Shown: positions 36,307-45,057, counted from the stretch's first letter. The stretch is DNA of 64,000 bases from Burkholderiales bacterium (GCA_016177875.1 JACOUL010000004.1:23315-87314), one strand, 5' to 3'. The notes: generated by a model from the sequence alone, not told the origin. Translations and numbers: made by a program.

Positions 36307-36579
36307 TAGAACTCATTTCATCAATAGCAGGGTTTGCGTTCGCTCCAGAATCGGGGCTGGCAAGGCGGGCGACGCGTCGAATAGCCATCGCATATTCGCA
36401 AGGAGCCCAACGCTGTCCAGCGTCGATTCTGGTGCGAACCCTCCGGGAAGGTGGTTTGGACGGCGCATCGCGTTGTTGCGCCGCTAGCAAAGGGACTACC
36501 CTTTGCGTCGCGACGACGCCTAGCGCGGCATCCGTCCAGACCACCTTCGCAAGCCCTGGTATTGATGAAATGAGTTCTA
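36307..36579. mobile_element. MITE-like non-autonomous element with 32-bp terminal inverted repeats
   Basis: The ends 36307-36338 and 36548-36579 are inverted repeats with 30 of 32 matches, including a perfect 20 bp (TAGAACTCATTTCATCAATA). TA at each outer edge is consistent with a TA target duplication. No transposase is encoded. The interior holds two further inverted repeats: 36330-36353 with 36424-36442, and 36447-36463 with 36532-36548, the latter capped by CAAAGGG-acta-CCCTTTG (36488-36505). It sits between divergent SDR and spermidine-synthase-like genes. Confidence 0.72.
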
Positions 36580-36583
36580 TAAT
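36578..36583 (+). promoter_or_regulatory. TATAAT -10 formed at the right end of the MITE-like element
   Basis: The last bases of the right terminal repeat plus flanking DNA read TTCTATAATG, a perfect -10, about 34 bp before the next start codon. No good -35 at 17 bp is evident. Confidence 0.4.
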
Positions 36584-36616
36584 GTCGTGCACATTATCGA
36601 ACATTCTGTTTTTCCC

Positions 36617-37444
36617 ATGCTGATTAAGCGAAAGTCGATCGAAGCGGAATCCAACCGCAAGTCGGGACCCGGCAAAAAATCCGAGCCTAAGCCGGTTCGC
36701 AAGCCGAAATACGCGCCGGTGACGCTTTCCGAGCAGGATGGCGTGCGCTTTCTGCATTTCGGCACGCCCTGGATTCAAGGCGCCATGCGCGTACGCAAAC
36801 CGGATTGGCTGGAACTCGAATATGCACGGGACATGATGGCGTGGATGCTGTTTGTCCGTGAACCGCGCCACATCGTTCAACTCGGCTTGGGCGCGGCGGC
36901 GCTCACCAAGTTTTGCTATCGCCGGTTTCCCGAAGCTCGCGTGACGGCAATCGAGTTGAATCCATCTGTGATCGCTGTGTGCGAATCGATGTTCAAGCTG
37001 CCGCCCAATGACGATCGTTTAACCGTCCGGGAAATGGATGCCATGGATTTCATCACGGACCCCGCCGTTGACGGCACCATCGACGCTCTCCAGGTTGACC
37101 TATATGACGCTACCGCGCGCGGTCCGATACTGGATACCGCAGAGTTTTACCAAGCATGCGCCGCCAGTTTGACGCCGCAAGGCGTCATGACCGTCAACCT
37201 ATTCGGCGACCATCCCAGCTTTGCCAAAAATCTAAAGGCCATGAAATTCGCCTTCGACGGGGTGTTATGCCTGCCCGAACTTGAAGAAGGAAATGTGGTG
37301 GCGCTGGCGTTCAAAAACGCGCCCAAGCTCAATTTCGCCGATCTTTACGCGCGCGCATTAGAAATCACAGCAGCCACTCGCCTGCAAGCCAAAGGCTGGG
37401 TGAACGGGCTGAAAGCCAATGTGTCAATAAAAGCAACGGCATAA
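36617..37444 (+). CDS. Spermidine synthase-like (SpeE family) protein
   Basis: 275 residues. After a basic N-terminal extension (about 35 residues) comes a Rossmann methyltransferase-like fold: HIVQLGLGAAALTKFCYRRFP, VTAIELNPSVIAVC and VDLYDATARGP. This fits aminopropyltransferase-like proteins. The second half of the usual active site DxYD is partly present, but true polyamine synthesis is not proven, and many such proteins have lost it. Its promoter region is built from the end of the adjacent MITE-like element. Confidence 0.8.
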   Translation: MLIKRKSIEAESNRKSGPGKKSEPKPVRKPKYAPVTLSEQDGVRFLHFGTPWIQGAMRVRKPDWLELEYARDMMAWMLFVREPRHIVQLGLGAAALTKFCYRRFPEARVTAIELNPSVIAVCESMFKLPPNDDRLTVREMDAMDFITDPAVDGTIDALQVDLYDATARGPILDTAEFYQACAASLTPQGVMTVNLFGDHPSFAKNLKAMKFAFDGVLCLPELEEGNVVALAFKNAPKLNFADLYARALEITAATRLQAKGWVNGLKANVSIKATA

Positions 37445-37514
37445 GCACCCTGCCCTTATCAAGTCGGCCGGCAACTGGTACGCTAGCGCAAGCCCTGCTT
37501 CCACTCCTGACGCC

Positions 37515-39296
37515 ATGACCAAAGAACCGCCCAAGAAACTTGAACTGAATCAGATTTTTACCTGGCTGATCAAGGACGGGATTATCGACAAATCGGAAGC
37601 CAAGGCGAACTACACCAAGGCGCTCGGCATCTTCAATAATGCAGCTCCGCCGATGCATCCGCTGGCTGCGGTAGCCCAATGCAAGCTCAAGGAAGTCGCC
37701 TCGCCGCATCGCATGCTTACGCTCGACTGGCTGACCGAATGGATGGCGGGCAAGCTCGGTTTGCCTTTTTATCGCATCGATCCGCTCAAGATCGATTTCA
37801 CGCGCGTCGCCGACGTCATGTCGGCCAATTACGCATCGCGTTTCAATATCCTGCCGGTGGAATTGTCCTCGACGGAGCTGACGGTGGCGTCCGCCGAGCC
37901 GGATATGTCGGCATGGCAAGCCGAAATTGAGAAACTCAGCCGCCGCCAGATCAAACTGGTATTTGCCAATCCGCTCGACATCGCACAGTACACCGCGCAG
38001 TTTTTCGCACTGGCCAAATCGATCAAGGGTGCGCATAAACACAGCGGCCAGGACCTGGCCACGCGCAACAATTTCGAACAGCTGGTCGAAATGGGCGCGG
38101 CGAACAAGCAAGTCGACGCCAACGACCAGCACATCATCAACATCGTCGATTGGCTGTGGCAGTACGCATTCGACCAGCGCGCATCCGACATCCACTTGGA
38201 GCCGAAGCGCGACATGAGCGTGATTCGATTCCGCATCGACGGCATCCTGCACCAGGTGTATCAAGTACCGGCCGTCGTCATGATCGCGATGACGGCCCGT
38301 ATCAAGCTTTTGGGCCGCATGGACGTGATCGAAAAACGCCGCCCATTGGATGGCCGCGTCAAGACCAAGACGCCGGGCGGACAAGAAATCGAATTGCGCT
38401 TGTCGACCATGCCGACCGCTTTCGGCGAAAAGATGGTGATGCGTATCTTCGATCCCGAAGTGATCGTCAAGACACTGCCTGAGCTCGGTTTTCCCGAGGA
38501 CGACGCCACGCGCTGGGATGAGCTCACCAAGCGTCCGCACGGCATCATCTTGGTAACGGGTCCGACGGGGTCGGGTAAAACCACCACGCTCTACACGACG
38601 CTCAAGGCCTTAGCGACTTCGGAAGTCAACGTATGCACGGTGGAAGATCCGATCGAAATGGTGGAGGGCTCATTCAATCAAATGCAGGTGCAGCACGGTA
38701 TCGATCTTTCATTTGCCGACGGCGTGCGCGCCTTGATGCGTCAAGATCCGGACATCATCATGATCGGCGAGATTCGCGATTTGGAAACCGCCGAAATGGC
38801 GATTCAATCCGCATTGACCGGCCACTTGGTCTTCTCCACCTTGCACACCAATGACGCGCCCTCTTCCGTCATGCGGCTATTGGAATTGGGCGTGCCCTAC
38901 TATCTGCTGGAAGCGACGCTGATCGGCATCATGGCGCAGCGCTTAGTGCGCACGCTGTGCAAGCATTGCAAAACCGTGGGTGGTGAAATCGCTGACGATA
39001 TTTGGTCGAATCTCGTAGAAAATTGGGGTATCCCCAAACCGAAAACGATTTATCGTCCGGTCGGTTGCCCGGAGTGCCGGCAAACCGGATTCCGCGGACG
39101 TACCGGCTTGTACGAGTTGCTGACGGTCTCGCCTGCGTTTTCCAAGCAAATTCAGCCGGAAGCCGATATTCACGCATTGCGTGAGCAGGGAATTCAAGAT
39201 GGCTTGAAACCTTTGCGCATTGCGGGTGCGTTGAAAATTGCCGAAGGCGTGACGACGGCAGAAGAAGTGCTGAAGGTTACCGCGGCATTGACTTAA
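37515..39296 (+). CDS. GspE/PilB family secretion-type ATPase
   Basis: 593 residues. An N-terminal MshEN/T2SSE-N-like region (about 50-160) precedes the ATPase core: Walker A GPTGSGKT at about 349-356, the Asp box, Walker B MRQDPDIIMIGEIRD, His box TGHLVFSTLHTNDA, and a CxxC...CxxC zinc site (CKHC and CPEC). Such ATPases drive type II secretion or type IV pili, but no other pilus or secretion gene is nearby. The 3' end overlaps the convergent SDR gene by 20 bp. Confidence 0.92.
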   Translation: MTKEPPKKLELNQIFTWLIKDGIIDKSEAKANYTKALGIFNNAAPPMHPLAAVAQCKLKEVASPHRMLTLDWLTEWMAGKLGLPFYRIDPLKIDFTRVADVMSANYASRFNILPVELSSTELTVASAEPDMSAWQAEIEKLSRRQIKLVFANPLDIAQYTAQFFALAKSIKGAHKHSGQDLATRNNFEQLVEMGAANKQVDANDQHIINIVDWLWQYAFDQRASDIHLEPKRDMSVIRFRIDGILHQVYQVPAVVMIAMTARIKLLGRMDVIEKRRPLDGRVKTKTPGGQEIELRLSTMPTAFGEKMVMRIFDPEVIVKTLPELGFPEDDATRWDELTKRPHGIILVTGPTGSGKTTTLYTTLKALATSEVNVCTVEDPIEMVEGSFNQMQVQHGIDLSFADGVRALMRQDPDIIMIGEIRDLETAEMAIQSALTGHLVFSTLHTNDAPSSVMRLLELGVPYYLLEATLIGIMAQRLVRTLCKHCKTVGGEIADDIWSNLVENWGIPKPKTIYRPVGCPECRQTGFRGRTGLYELLTVSPAFSKQIQPEADIHALREQGIQDGLKPLRIAGALKIAEGVTTAEEVLKVTAALT

Positions 39297-40161
39297 GCAA
39301 GTCGCTTACTTGGGAATAGCGCAGCCGCGCGCCCAACTCTTCTTTCATACGCCGATTCGACAGCCGGCGCGATTCCGACATGAACGACAGCAGCATGGGT
39401 GAGACCGCCTTTTCCAATTCAGCACGCGGCAAACGCGGCGGATGCGGCAATTGCATCGCGTCAGCCACCGCATCGAAATATTCGCCCATCTTCATTTCGG
39501 TATCATCCACGGCGTTATAAACCCTGCCGGCTTGCGCGCGGAATAGCGCGAGCACGATCAAACACGCCAAATCGTCGGCGTGAATATGACTGGTATAGAC
39601 ATCCTCCTGCGGCAACAAAGCCGGCGTGCCTTTTCGCAGCCGCTCGGCGGGCAAGCGATTATCGGCGTAAATGCCCGGTACACGCAAAATCGATAATCGT
39701 GAGGAAGAATGCCGCGCCCAATGGCGCAATACACGTTCCGCGTCGGCGCGCCGCTTCGCCCTCGCGTTCTGCGGCTTCAGCGTGCGCGTCTCGTCCACTT
39801 TCGCGCCCCCGCAATCGCCATAGACACCGGTCGTGCTGACATAAACGAGAATTGCCCGCTCGGGTAAAATGGCGGTCAAATGACGAGTTCGGCGGTCGGT
39901 CACGCCCTCCGATTGGGGCGGAGCCAAATGCACAATGTGTCGAGCTAATTTGGCCAATCGCGCCAGCTTTTCAGGCTGGTCGAGATTAGCCACGATAGGC
40001 ACGGCACCGGCGGCACGCAACGCGCTGCAGCGCTCGTTTTGGCTCGTCACGGCGAGTATGCGAAAGCGTTGGCGCAAGAGCGGCAATATACGCATACCGA
40101 CGTCACCGCAACCGATGATGAGTAAACGCGGCTTACCGATTTTTTTTGTTTGATTTTGCAT
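39277..40161 (-). CDS. NAD(P)-binding SDR/epimerase-like protein (YeeZ-like)
   Basis: 294 residues. N-terminal Rossmann motif LLIIGCGDVGMRILPLL, then VYVSTTGVYGDCGG with Thr/Tyr typical of extended SDRs, and a C-terminal substrate domain (RVYNAVDDTEMKMGEYFDAV). The substrate is unknown. Start ATG at 40161 lies only 12 bp from the divergent start at 40174, so each gene's promoter must lie inside the other's coding sequence or a start is mis-set. No clear ribosome-binding site is seen. Confidence 0.85.
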   Translation of the reverse strand: MQNQTKKIGKPRLLIIGCGDVGMRILPLLRQRFRILAVTSQNERCSALRAAGAVPIVANLDQPEKLARLAKLARHIVHLAPPQSEGVTDRRTRHLTAILPERAILVYVSTTGVYGDCGGAKVDETRTLKPQNARAKRRADAERVLRHWARHSSSRLSILRVPGIYADNRLPAERLRKGTPALLPQEDVYTSHIHADDLACLIVLALFRAQAGRVYNAVDDTEMKMGEYFDAVADAMQLPHPPRLPRAELEKAVSPMLLSFMSESRRLSNRRMKEELGARLRYSQVSDLLKSMPR

Positions 40162-40173
40162 GGATTGAATTGT

Positions 40174-41202
40174 ATGTCTTTCCAAGTCACTGTACAGCCG
40201 AGCGGTCGGCAATTCACCTGTGAAGATGGCGAAACTGTTTTGGCGGCAGCCATCCGTTCCGGCGTCGGCCTGCCATATGGTTGCAAAAACGGCGCTTGCG
40301 GCACCTGCAAGGGCAAGTTGCTCGAAGGGCAAGTGGAGCTAGGCAAACATCAGGAAAAGGCCTTAAGCTCGGCTGAAGCCACCCAAGGTTATTCCCTCTT
40401 CTGCTGCGCGACGCCGCAGTCGGATGTAGTGATCGAAGCGCGTGAAGTGCTCGGCGTGGGCGACTTCCCGATCAAGAAACTGCCCTCGCGCGTCGCCAAG
40501 TTGGATCGCGTCGCCGACGACGTGATCCTTCTTTCGCTGCAATTGCCGGCCACCGAACGCCTGCAATATCGCGCCGGCCAGTACATCGAATTCCTGCTCA
40601 AGGACGGCAAACGCCGCAGCTACAGCATGGCCAATGCGCCGCATCTGGACGACCAAATCACGCTGCATGTCCGCCATCTGCCCGGCGGTTTGTTCACGGA
40701 TCATGTGTTCAACACCATGAAGGAGCGCGACATCCTGCGCTTCGAAGGACCGCTCGGCACCTTCTTCTTGCGCGAAGATTCCGACAAGCCGATGGTGCTG
40801 CTGGCGTCCGGCACCGGCTTTGCGCCGATCAAGGCGATCATCGAGCAAGCCATCCACAATAAGACCACGCGGCCGATGACTTTGTACTGGGGAGGACGCC
40901 GTCCGAAAGATTTGTATATGCATGCCTTATGCGAAGAGTGGGCACGCACCGTTCCCAATTTCAAGTACGTACCGGTCATTTCGGATGCCTTACCGGAAGA
41001 CGCGTGGAACGGCCGCACCAGCTTTGTGCATCAAGCGGTCATGGCGGATTTACCCGATCTGTCCGCCCATCAAGTTTATGCCTGCGGCGCGCCTATCATG
41101 GTGGACTCGGCCAAACGCGAATTTGTTGCACAATGTAAGCTTCCGGAAAGCGAGTTTTACGCCGATGCATTCACCACCGAGGCCGATCTTGCAACAGCCT
41201 AA
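40174..41202 (+). CDS. CDP-6-deoxy-delta-3,4-glucoseen reductase-like flavoprotein with 2Fe-2S ferredoxin domain
   Basis: 342 residues. Plant-type [2Fe-2S] domain first (YGCKNGACGTCKGKLLEG, later CCATP), then FAD-binding RSYSMANAPH and NAD-binding LLASGTGFAPIKAIIEQ domains. It transfers electrons from NAD(P)H via FAD and Fe-S to a partner protein. The name comes from the AscD dideoxysugar enzyme, but in Burkholderiales this conserved gene stands alone and its physiological acceptor is unknown. A promoter and a leader for argD begin right after its stop. Confidence 0.9.
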   Translation: MSFQVTVQPSGRQFTCEDGETVLAAAIRSGVGLPYGCKNGACGTCKGKLLEGQVELGKHQEKALSSAEATQGYSLFCCATPQSDVVIEAREVLGVGDFPIKKLPSRVAKLDRVADDVILLSLQLPATERLQYRAGQYIEFLLKDGKRRSYSMANAPHLDDQITLHVRHLPGGLFTDHVFNTMKERDILRFEGPLGTFFLREDSDKPMVLLASGTGFAPIKAIIEQAIHNKTTRPMTLYWGGRRPKDLYMHALCEEWARTVPNFKYVPVISDALPEDAWNGRTSFVHQAVMADLPDLSAHQVYACGAPIMVDSAKREFVAQCKLPESEFYADAFTTEADLATA

Positions 41203-41211
41203 GCGCTTCTT

Positions 41212-41240
41212 TTGACGCGCCGGGCAAAAGGCTTTATATT
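41212..41240 (+). promoter_or_regulatory. Sigma-70 promoter of the argD leader
   Basis: TTGACG (41212-41217) and TATATT (41235-41240) at 17-bp spacing. The predicted transcription start, about 41247, lies upstream of the terminator hairpin, so argD would have a leader of about 140 nt. Confidence 0.6.
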
Positions 41241-41246
41241 TCATCC

Positions 41247-41312
41247 ATGAAAACGACCGCCACCCTTTTGCGACGCCGCTCCTCCCCTTCTTTCGGGAAG
41301 CCGTGCGCATAA
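41247..41312 (+). CDS. Putative argD leader peptide (21 codons)
   Basis: Short frame MKTTATLLRRRSSPSFGKPC(A) starting at the predicted transcription start, so it would be leaderless. It contains three consecutive Arg codons (CGA CGC CGC, 41271-41279) and ends 17 bp before a terminator hairpin preceding an arginine-biosynthesis gene. Whether it is translated is unproven. Confidence 0.35.
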   Translation: MKTTATLLRRRSSPSFGKPCA

Positions 41313-41329
41313 GCGTTTGACGATCGCTC

Positions 41330-41360
41330 AGCCACAGGCAAACCCTGTGGCTTTTTTTTT
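41330..41360 (+). terminator. Intrinsic terminator in the argD leader (possible attenuator)
   Basis: AGCCACAGG (41330-41338), loop CAAAC, CCTGTGGCT (41344-41352), then nine T. It lies 28 bp before the argD start and downstream of a good promoter. No obvious antiterminator pairing was found by eye. Confidence 0.85.
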
Positions 41361-41387
41361 ATTTGGATTTTGTTTTGGAGCCAATAG

Positions 41388-42590
41388 ATGGAATTCAGCC
41401 AGTACGATATCAATGCCTTGATGTATGTGACCAACCGCCCGCAGCTCGTCTTCACCGAAGGCCACGGCATGTGGCTGACCGACCATACCGGCAAGCGATA
41501 CCTGGATTATTTGCAGGGCTGGGCCGTCAATTGCCTCGGTCACTCGCCGCAATGCATGCAAGATGCATTGGCCGCGCAGGCTAAAAAGCTGATCAACCCC
41601 TCGCCCGCTTTCTACAACGAGCCCGCCGTCAAGCTGGCATCGCTGTTGACCCATAACTCGTGCTTCGATCGCGTGTTCTTCGCCAATAGCGGCGCCGAAG
41701 CCAACGAAGGCGCGATCAAGCTCGCGCGCAAGTGGGGCACTAAGAATCCGAACGAGAATGGCGAACGTCGCCATGAAATCATCACGTTCACGCATAGCTT
41801 TCACGGCCGCACACTCGCCACCATGTCGGCCAGCGGCAAGGCCGGCTGGGATACGCTGTATGCGCCGCAAGTGCCGGGCTTTCCCAAGGCTGAGTTGAAC
41901 GATATCGCCAGCGTCGAGAAACTCATCAATGACAAGACTGTGGCCGTGATACTGGAACCGGTGCAAGGCGAAGCCGGCGTGATCCCGGCCACGCGCGAGT
42001 TCATGCAGCAATTGCGTGCCCTTACGCAAAAACATAAGCTGCTCTTGATCGTCGATGAAGTGCAGACCGGCATGGGCCGCACCGGCACTTTGTTCGCCTA
42101 CCAGCTCTCCAACGTCGTGCCCGACATCATGACGCTCGGCAAAGGCATCGGCAGCGGCGTGCCGCTCGCCGCTTTGCTGTGTCGCGAAGAGGTCGCCTGT
42201 TTCGAAGCGGGCGACCAAGGCGGCACCTACAACGGCAACCCCTTGATGGCGGCAGTCGGTATCGCCGTATTGGAAGAACTCTTGAAACCGGGCTTCCTGC
42301 AATCGGTCGTCGACAAAGGCAATTACCTCTCCGCGCAACTCGAAAAACTCTCGGCCAAACACGGCTTGGCGGGCGAACGCGGCGAAGGTTTGCTGCGCGC
42401 CTTGAAGCTTGGCTCGGATATCGGCACCAAGATCGTCGAAACGGCGCGCGATATGAGCCCGGTCGGTTTGCTGCTGAATTCGCCGCGCCCCGACTTGCTG
42501 CGCTTTATGCCTGCATTGAACGTGACGATCGAAGAACTCGATCAAATGCTGTCCATGCTGTCCGATGTACTGACCAAGTTGGAGAAATAG
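41388..42590 (+). CDS. argD: Acetylornithine transaminase (class III aminotransferase)
   Basis: 400 residues. Conserved features are [64 protein letters not shown] and PLP-Lys in [15 protein letters not shown]. Close resemblance to the Burkholderia ArgD branch. It converts N-acetylglutamate semialdehyde to N-acetylornithine in arginine synthesis and can also act on related omega-amino substrates. GGAG lies nine bases before the ATG. It is followed directly by an HDOD gene. Confidence 0.9.
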   Translation: MEFSQYDINALMYVTNRPQLVFTEGHGMWLTDHTGKRYLDYLQGWAVNCLGHSPQCMQDALAAQAKKLINPSPAFYNEPAVKLASLLTHNSCFDRVFFANSGAEANEGAIKLARKWGTKNPNENGERRHEIITFTHSFHGRTLATMSASGKAGWDTLYAPQVPGFPKAELNDIASVEKLINDKTVAVILEPVQGEAGVIPATREFMQQLRALTQKHKLLLIVDEVQTGMGRTGTLFAYQLSNVVPDIMTLGKGIGSGVPLAALLCREEVACFEAGDQGGTYNGNPLMAAVGIAVLEELLKPGFLQSVVDKGNYLSAQLEKLSAKHGLAGERGEGLLRALKLGSDIGTKIVETARDMSPVGLLLNSPRPDLLRFMPALNVTIEELDQMLSMLSDVLTKLEK

Positions 42591-42592
42591 TC

Positions 42593-43675
42593 ATGCTGAA
42601 CTGGCTGCGAAATTTGTTCTCGGAACCGGAGCAAAAGCCGGCAAAACCGGCACACGCGCCGCAGGCAAACAGCGCGCCGCAAGCTCCCGCCGCGCCTGCA
42701 GCTCCGCTTCCGCCCTATGCGCCCTCCAGGGAAGTGCTCGCGGCAGCCCAGCAACGCTCGGCCAGCGCCGTATTTTTAGAACGCAGCGAAGTTAATGCTG
42801 CATTTACCAGCTGGCTATTTGAAGCGAACCAAAACACCGATACGTTCACCAATCCTGTCGAGCAAGAAATTCTGGATGCACTCGACAAGATAGTGAAATC
42901 CAATCAATCGGGCGCGACCCTGGTACGCCGCATGCCGGGCGTGATTCCGCAGCTCTTGCAAAGCCTGCGCACGGAAAATTTTTCCGGCACCCAGCTGGCA
43001 AAAAAACTTTCGCATGACGTCGTGCTGGTAGGCGCAGTCATCCGCATCGCCAACAGCTCTTTCTTCAGTCCCGGCCAAACGATTACGAGTATCGAACATG
43101 CGGTCCTGGTGATCGGTCAAGCGGGATTGCGGCAATTGATCACCAGCGTCGCCTTCCAACCCATCATCGACCTTAATTCCGGTCATTTCACCAAACTGAT
43201 CGCAGGACAATTGTGGGAGCAATCCGAAAGAGCGGCCGTGGCCAGCCGCATGCTGGCGGGCGTACATAAGGTTGATCCGTTTGAAGCCTTCCTTGCCGGC
43301 CTTATTCAAAATGTCGGGCTGCTGGCGTCATTGCGCGTAATCGATCAAATGGCCGATGAAAATCAGGCGATCGGTTCGGAAACTTTTTGCAATGCCTTGA
43401 TCAATTACGGTCGACTCTTATCGTGCAGCATCGGCCGCGAATGGCACTTCCCCGAAGCCGTCACCAAGGCGATCGAAGACCAAGGACAAACCGGAAAAAA
43501 CGCCGTCATTTCCCCCATGGGAAAAGTGCTGGCGGCGGGTAGTCATGTCAGCAAACTACATTTGCTAAGCCGACATGAAAAACTGCCCGATCCCAACCAT
43601 TACATCAAGAACCTTTCGGCAACGGAAACCGAGAGTCTAGACTTTCTGAACAGCCTCAAAGAAGGCGAAATCTAA
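42593..43675 (+). CDS. HDOD domain protein
   Basis: 360 residues. A Pro/Ala-rich linker (residues 12-45) follows a short N-terminal helix. The HDOD domain spans about 110-310: LVRRMPGVIPQLLQSLR, LAKKLSHDVVLVGAVIRIANSSFF, and ISSIEHAV-like ITSIEHAVLVIGQAGLRQLI. HDOD proteins are signalling or regulatory proteins related to HD-GYP but without phosphodiesterase residues. It starts 2 bp after argD with a GGAG site and is probably co-transcribed. Confidence 0.88.
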   Translation: MLNWLRNLFSEPEQKPAKPAHAPQANSAPQAPAAPAAPLPPYAPSREVLAAAQQRSASAVFLERSEVNAAFTSWLFEANQNTDTFTNPVEQEILDALDKIVKSNQSGATLVRRMPGVIPQLLQSLRTENFSGTQLAKKLSHDVVLVGAVIRIANSSFFSPGQTITSIEHAVLVIGQAGLRQLITSVAFQPIIDLNSGHFTKLIAGQLWEQSERAAVASRMLAGVHKVDPFEAFLAGLIQNVGLLASLRVIDQMADENQAIGSETFCNALINYGRLLSCSIGREWHFPEAVTKAIEDQGQTGKNAVISPMGKVLAAGSHVSKLHLLSRHEKLPDPNHYIKNLSATETESLDFLNSLKEGEI

Positions 43676-43701
43676 GCCTTTTTTCCACCTGCCCGGCTAA
43701 A

Positions 43702-43715
43702 TTGACCTAAATCAA
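43702..43715. promoter_or_regulatory. FNR/ANR box upstream of the universal stress protein gene
   Basis: TTGACCTAAATCAA matches TTGAT-N4-ATCAA at nine of ten positions. Its centre at 43708.5 would be 41.5 bp before a start at about 43750, with TTAGAT as a plausible -10: the class II activator position. Confidence 0.65.
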
Positions 43716-43789
43716 CCGGCTTACACAACGCGGTTGTTAGATTCCCTCTCATACGAACCGGACTTTGTCCGACCATTGGAGGAATAGCC

Positions 43790-44629
43790 ATGACTTACAA
43801 GACCATACTCGTCCACGTGGACCAATCCGATCACCGGATCGAGCGCATGCGTATCGCCTCCCGCCTTGCCCTTACCCAAGGCGCGCATTTGATCGGCGCC
43901 GCAATGACCGGCATCTCGCGATTGATTTATGAAGCCGGCATGATTTCGCCGAACGACCCGTCTCTGAGCGACCATATTGAAGTGCTGCGTGAACGGGCAA
44001 TGCGTTCTCTTGATAGTTTTGAAGTCGCAGCCGACAAGGCGGGTATTACTTCATTTGAAAAGCGCCTGGTAGACGACGAAGCGAGCGGCGGCATCAGCCT
44101 GCAAGCCCGCTATGCCGATCTCGTTGTGGTCAGCCAAACCGATTTGGACGATACCGCCTCCGGCACGCTGCCCGACTTTCCGGAATATGTCGTACTCAAC
44201 AGCGCGCGCCCCGTCTTGATTGTTCCCTACGCAGGCCAATTCCATCACGTCGGCGAAAAAGTCTTGATCGCATGGGATGGCAGCATGGAAGCCACCCGCG
44301 CAGTCACCAACGCCATTCCGATGCTCAAGCAAGCCAAGCTGGTGCAAGTGGCCGTCTTCAACGCCGCCAGCCGGCCGAACGTGCACGGCGCGCAACCGGG
44401 CGCCGATATCGCCTTGTATCTCGCACGACACGGCATCCGCGTAGAAGTCACGGAGCAAAAGAGCGGCATAGACGTCGGCGAGTCCTTGCTGACTTTGGCA
44501 TCCGATGAATCTTCAGACTTGATCGTCATGGGCGGCTACGGCCATACCCGCTTCCGCGAAACCGTGCTGGGCGGCGTCACGCGTACCGTGCTCGACTCCA
44601 TGACCGTTCCGGTATTGATGTCGCATTAA
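43790..44629 (+). CDS. Universal stress protein, tandem UspA domains
   Basis: 279 residues in two UspA halves (1-145 and 150-279). The first opens with YKTILVHVDQSDH, the second with KVLIAWDGSMEATRAV. The second ends in the ATP-binding signature GGYGHTRFRETVLGGVT. Tandem Usps are cytoplasmic, ATP-binding and usually induced by anaerobiosis or stress; an FNR-type box precedes the gene. It is followed closely by a DksA-type zinc-finger gene, probably in the same operon. Confidence 0.92.
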   Translation: MTYKTILVHVDQSDHRIERMRIASRLALTQGAHLIGAAMTGISRLIYEAGMISPNDPSLSDHIEVLRERAMRSLDSFEVAADKAGITSFEKRLVDDEASGGISLQARYADLVVVSQTDLDDTASGTLPDFPEYVVLNSARPVLIVPYAGQFHHVGEKVLIAWDGSMEATRAVTNAIPMLKQAKLVQVAVFNAASRPNVHGAQPGADIALYLARHGIRVEVTEQKSGIDVGESLLTLASDESSDLIVMGGYGHTRFRETVLGGVTRTVLDSMTVPVLMSH

Positions 44630-44645
44630 GCAGGAGACAAGCAAA

Positions 44646-45041
44646 ATGACATCCCCCACCGCCGCCGATTTGAAAGCGCTCGAAACGCAGCTGCAATTGC
44701 GCCGCACGGTTCTGCTGACGGAATTACGCGAGCAACTGCATCGCAACGACGAAACCGACACGCTTGCGCTGATCAATCATTTTGACGAAACCGGCGACTG
44801 GGTGGAGGCCGATATCGAAAACGATATCGACATCGCTTTGCTCAACCGAAAAGTATCTGCTTTGCGCGATATCGATGCCGCGCTTGCGCGCCTCAGAGCG
44901 AACTGGGACGGCTCGTGCGCCAACTGCGGAGAATCGATTGCATGGGAGCGCCTGCAAGCCAATCCAACCGCGCAAATATGCGTGAACTGTCAAACCGCGC
45001 TGGAAAAGCGCCAAGGCGGGAACATCGCCGTGGCGCTGTAA
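44646..45041 (+). CDS. TraR/DksA family zinc-finger protein
   Basis: 131 residues: a helical coiled-coil N-terminal part and a four-Cys zinc finger (CANCGESIAWERLQANP, then CVNC). DksA-type proteins reach into the RNA polymerase secondary channel and modulate initiation; this short paralogue lacks the DxxDxA tip of true DksA as far as can be seen. AGGAGA lies upstream of the start, 16 bp after the Usp gene. Confidence 0.9.
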   Translation: MTSPTAADLKALETQLQLRRTVLLTELREQLHRNDETDTLALINHFDETGDWVEADIENDIDIALLNRKVSALRDIDAALARLRANWDGSCANCGESIAWERLQANPTAQICVNCQTALEKRQGGNIAVAL

Positions 45042-45057
45042 GGGCCTGTTTGAAAAC

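Noticed and set aside
37365..38540. Long antisense open frame over the GspE-like and SpeE-like genes
   Set aside because: Arg/His-rich mirror translation with no domain pattern; the sense genes carry intact motifs.
41328..42545. Long antisense open frame over argD
   Set aside because: Shadow of a conserved coding region; no recognised domain and no ribosome-binding site.
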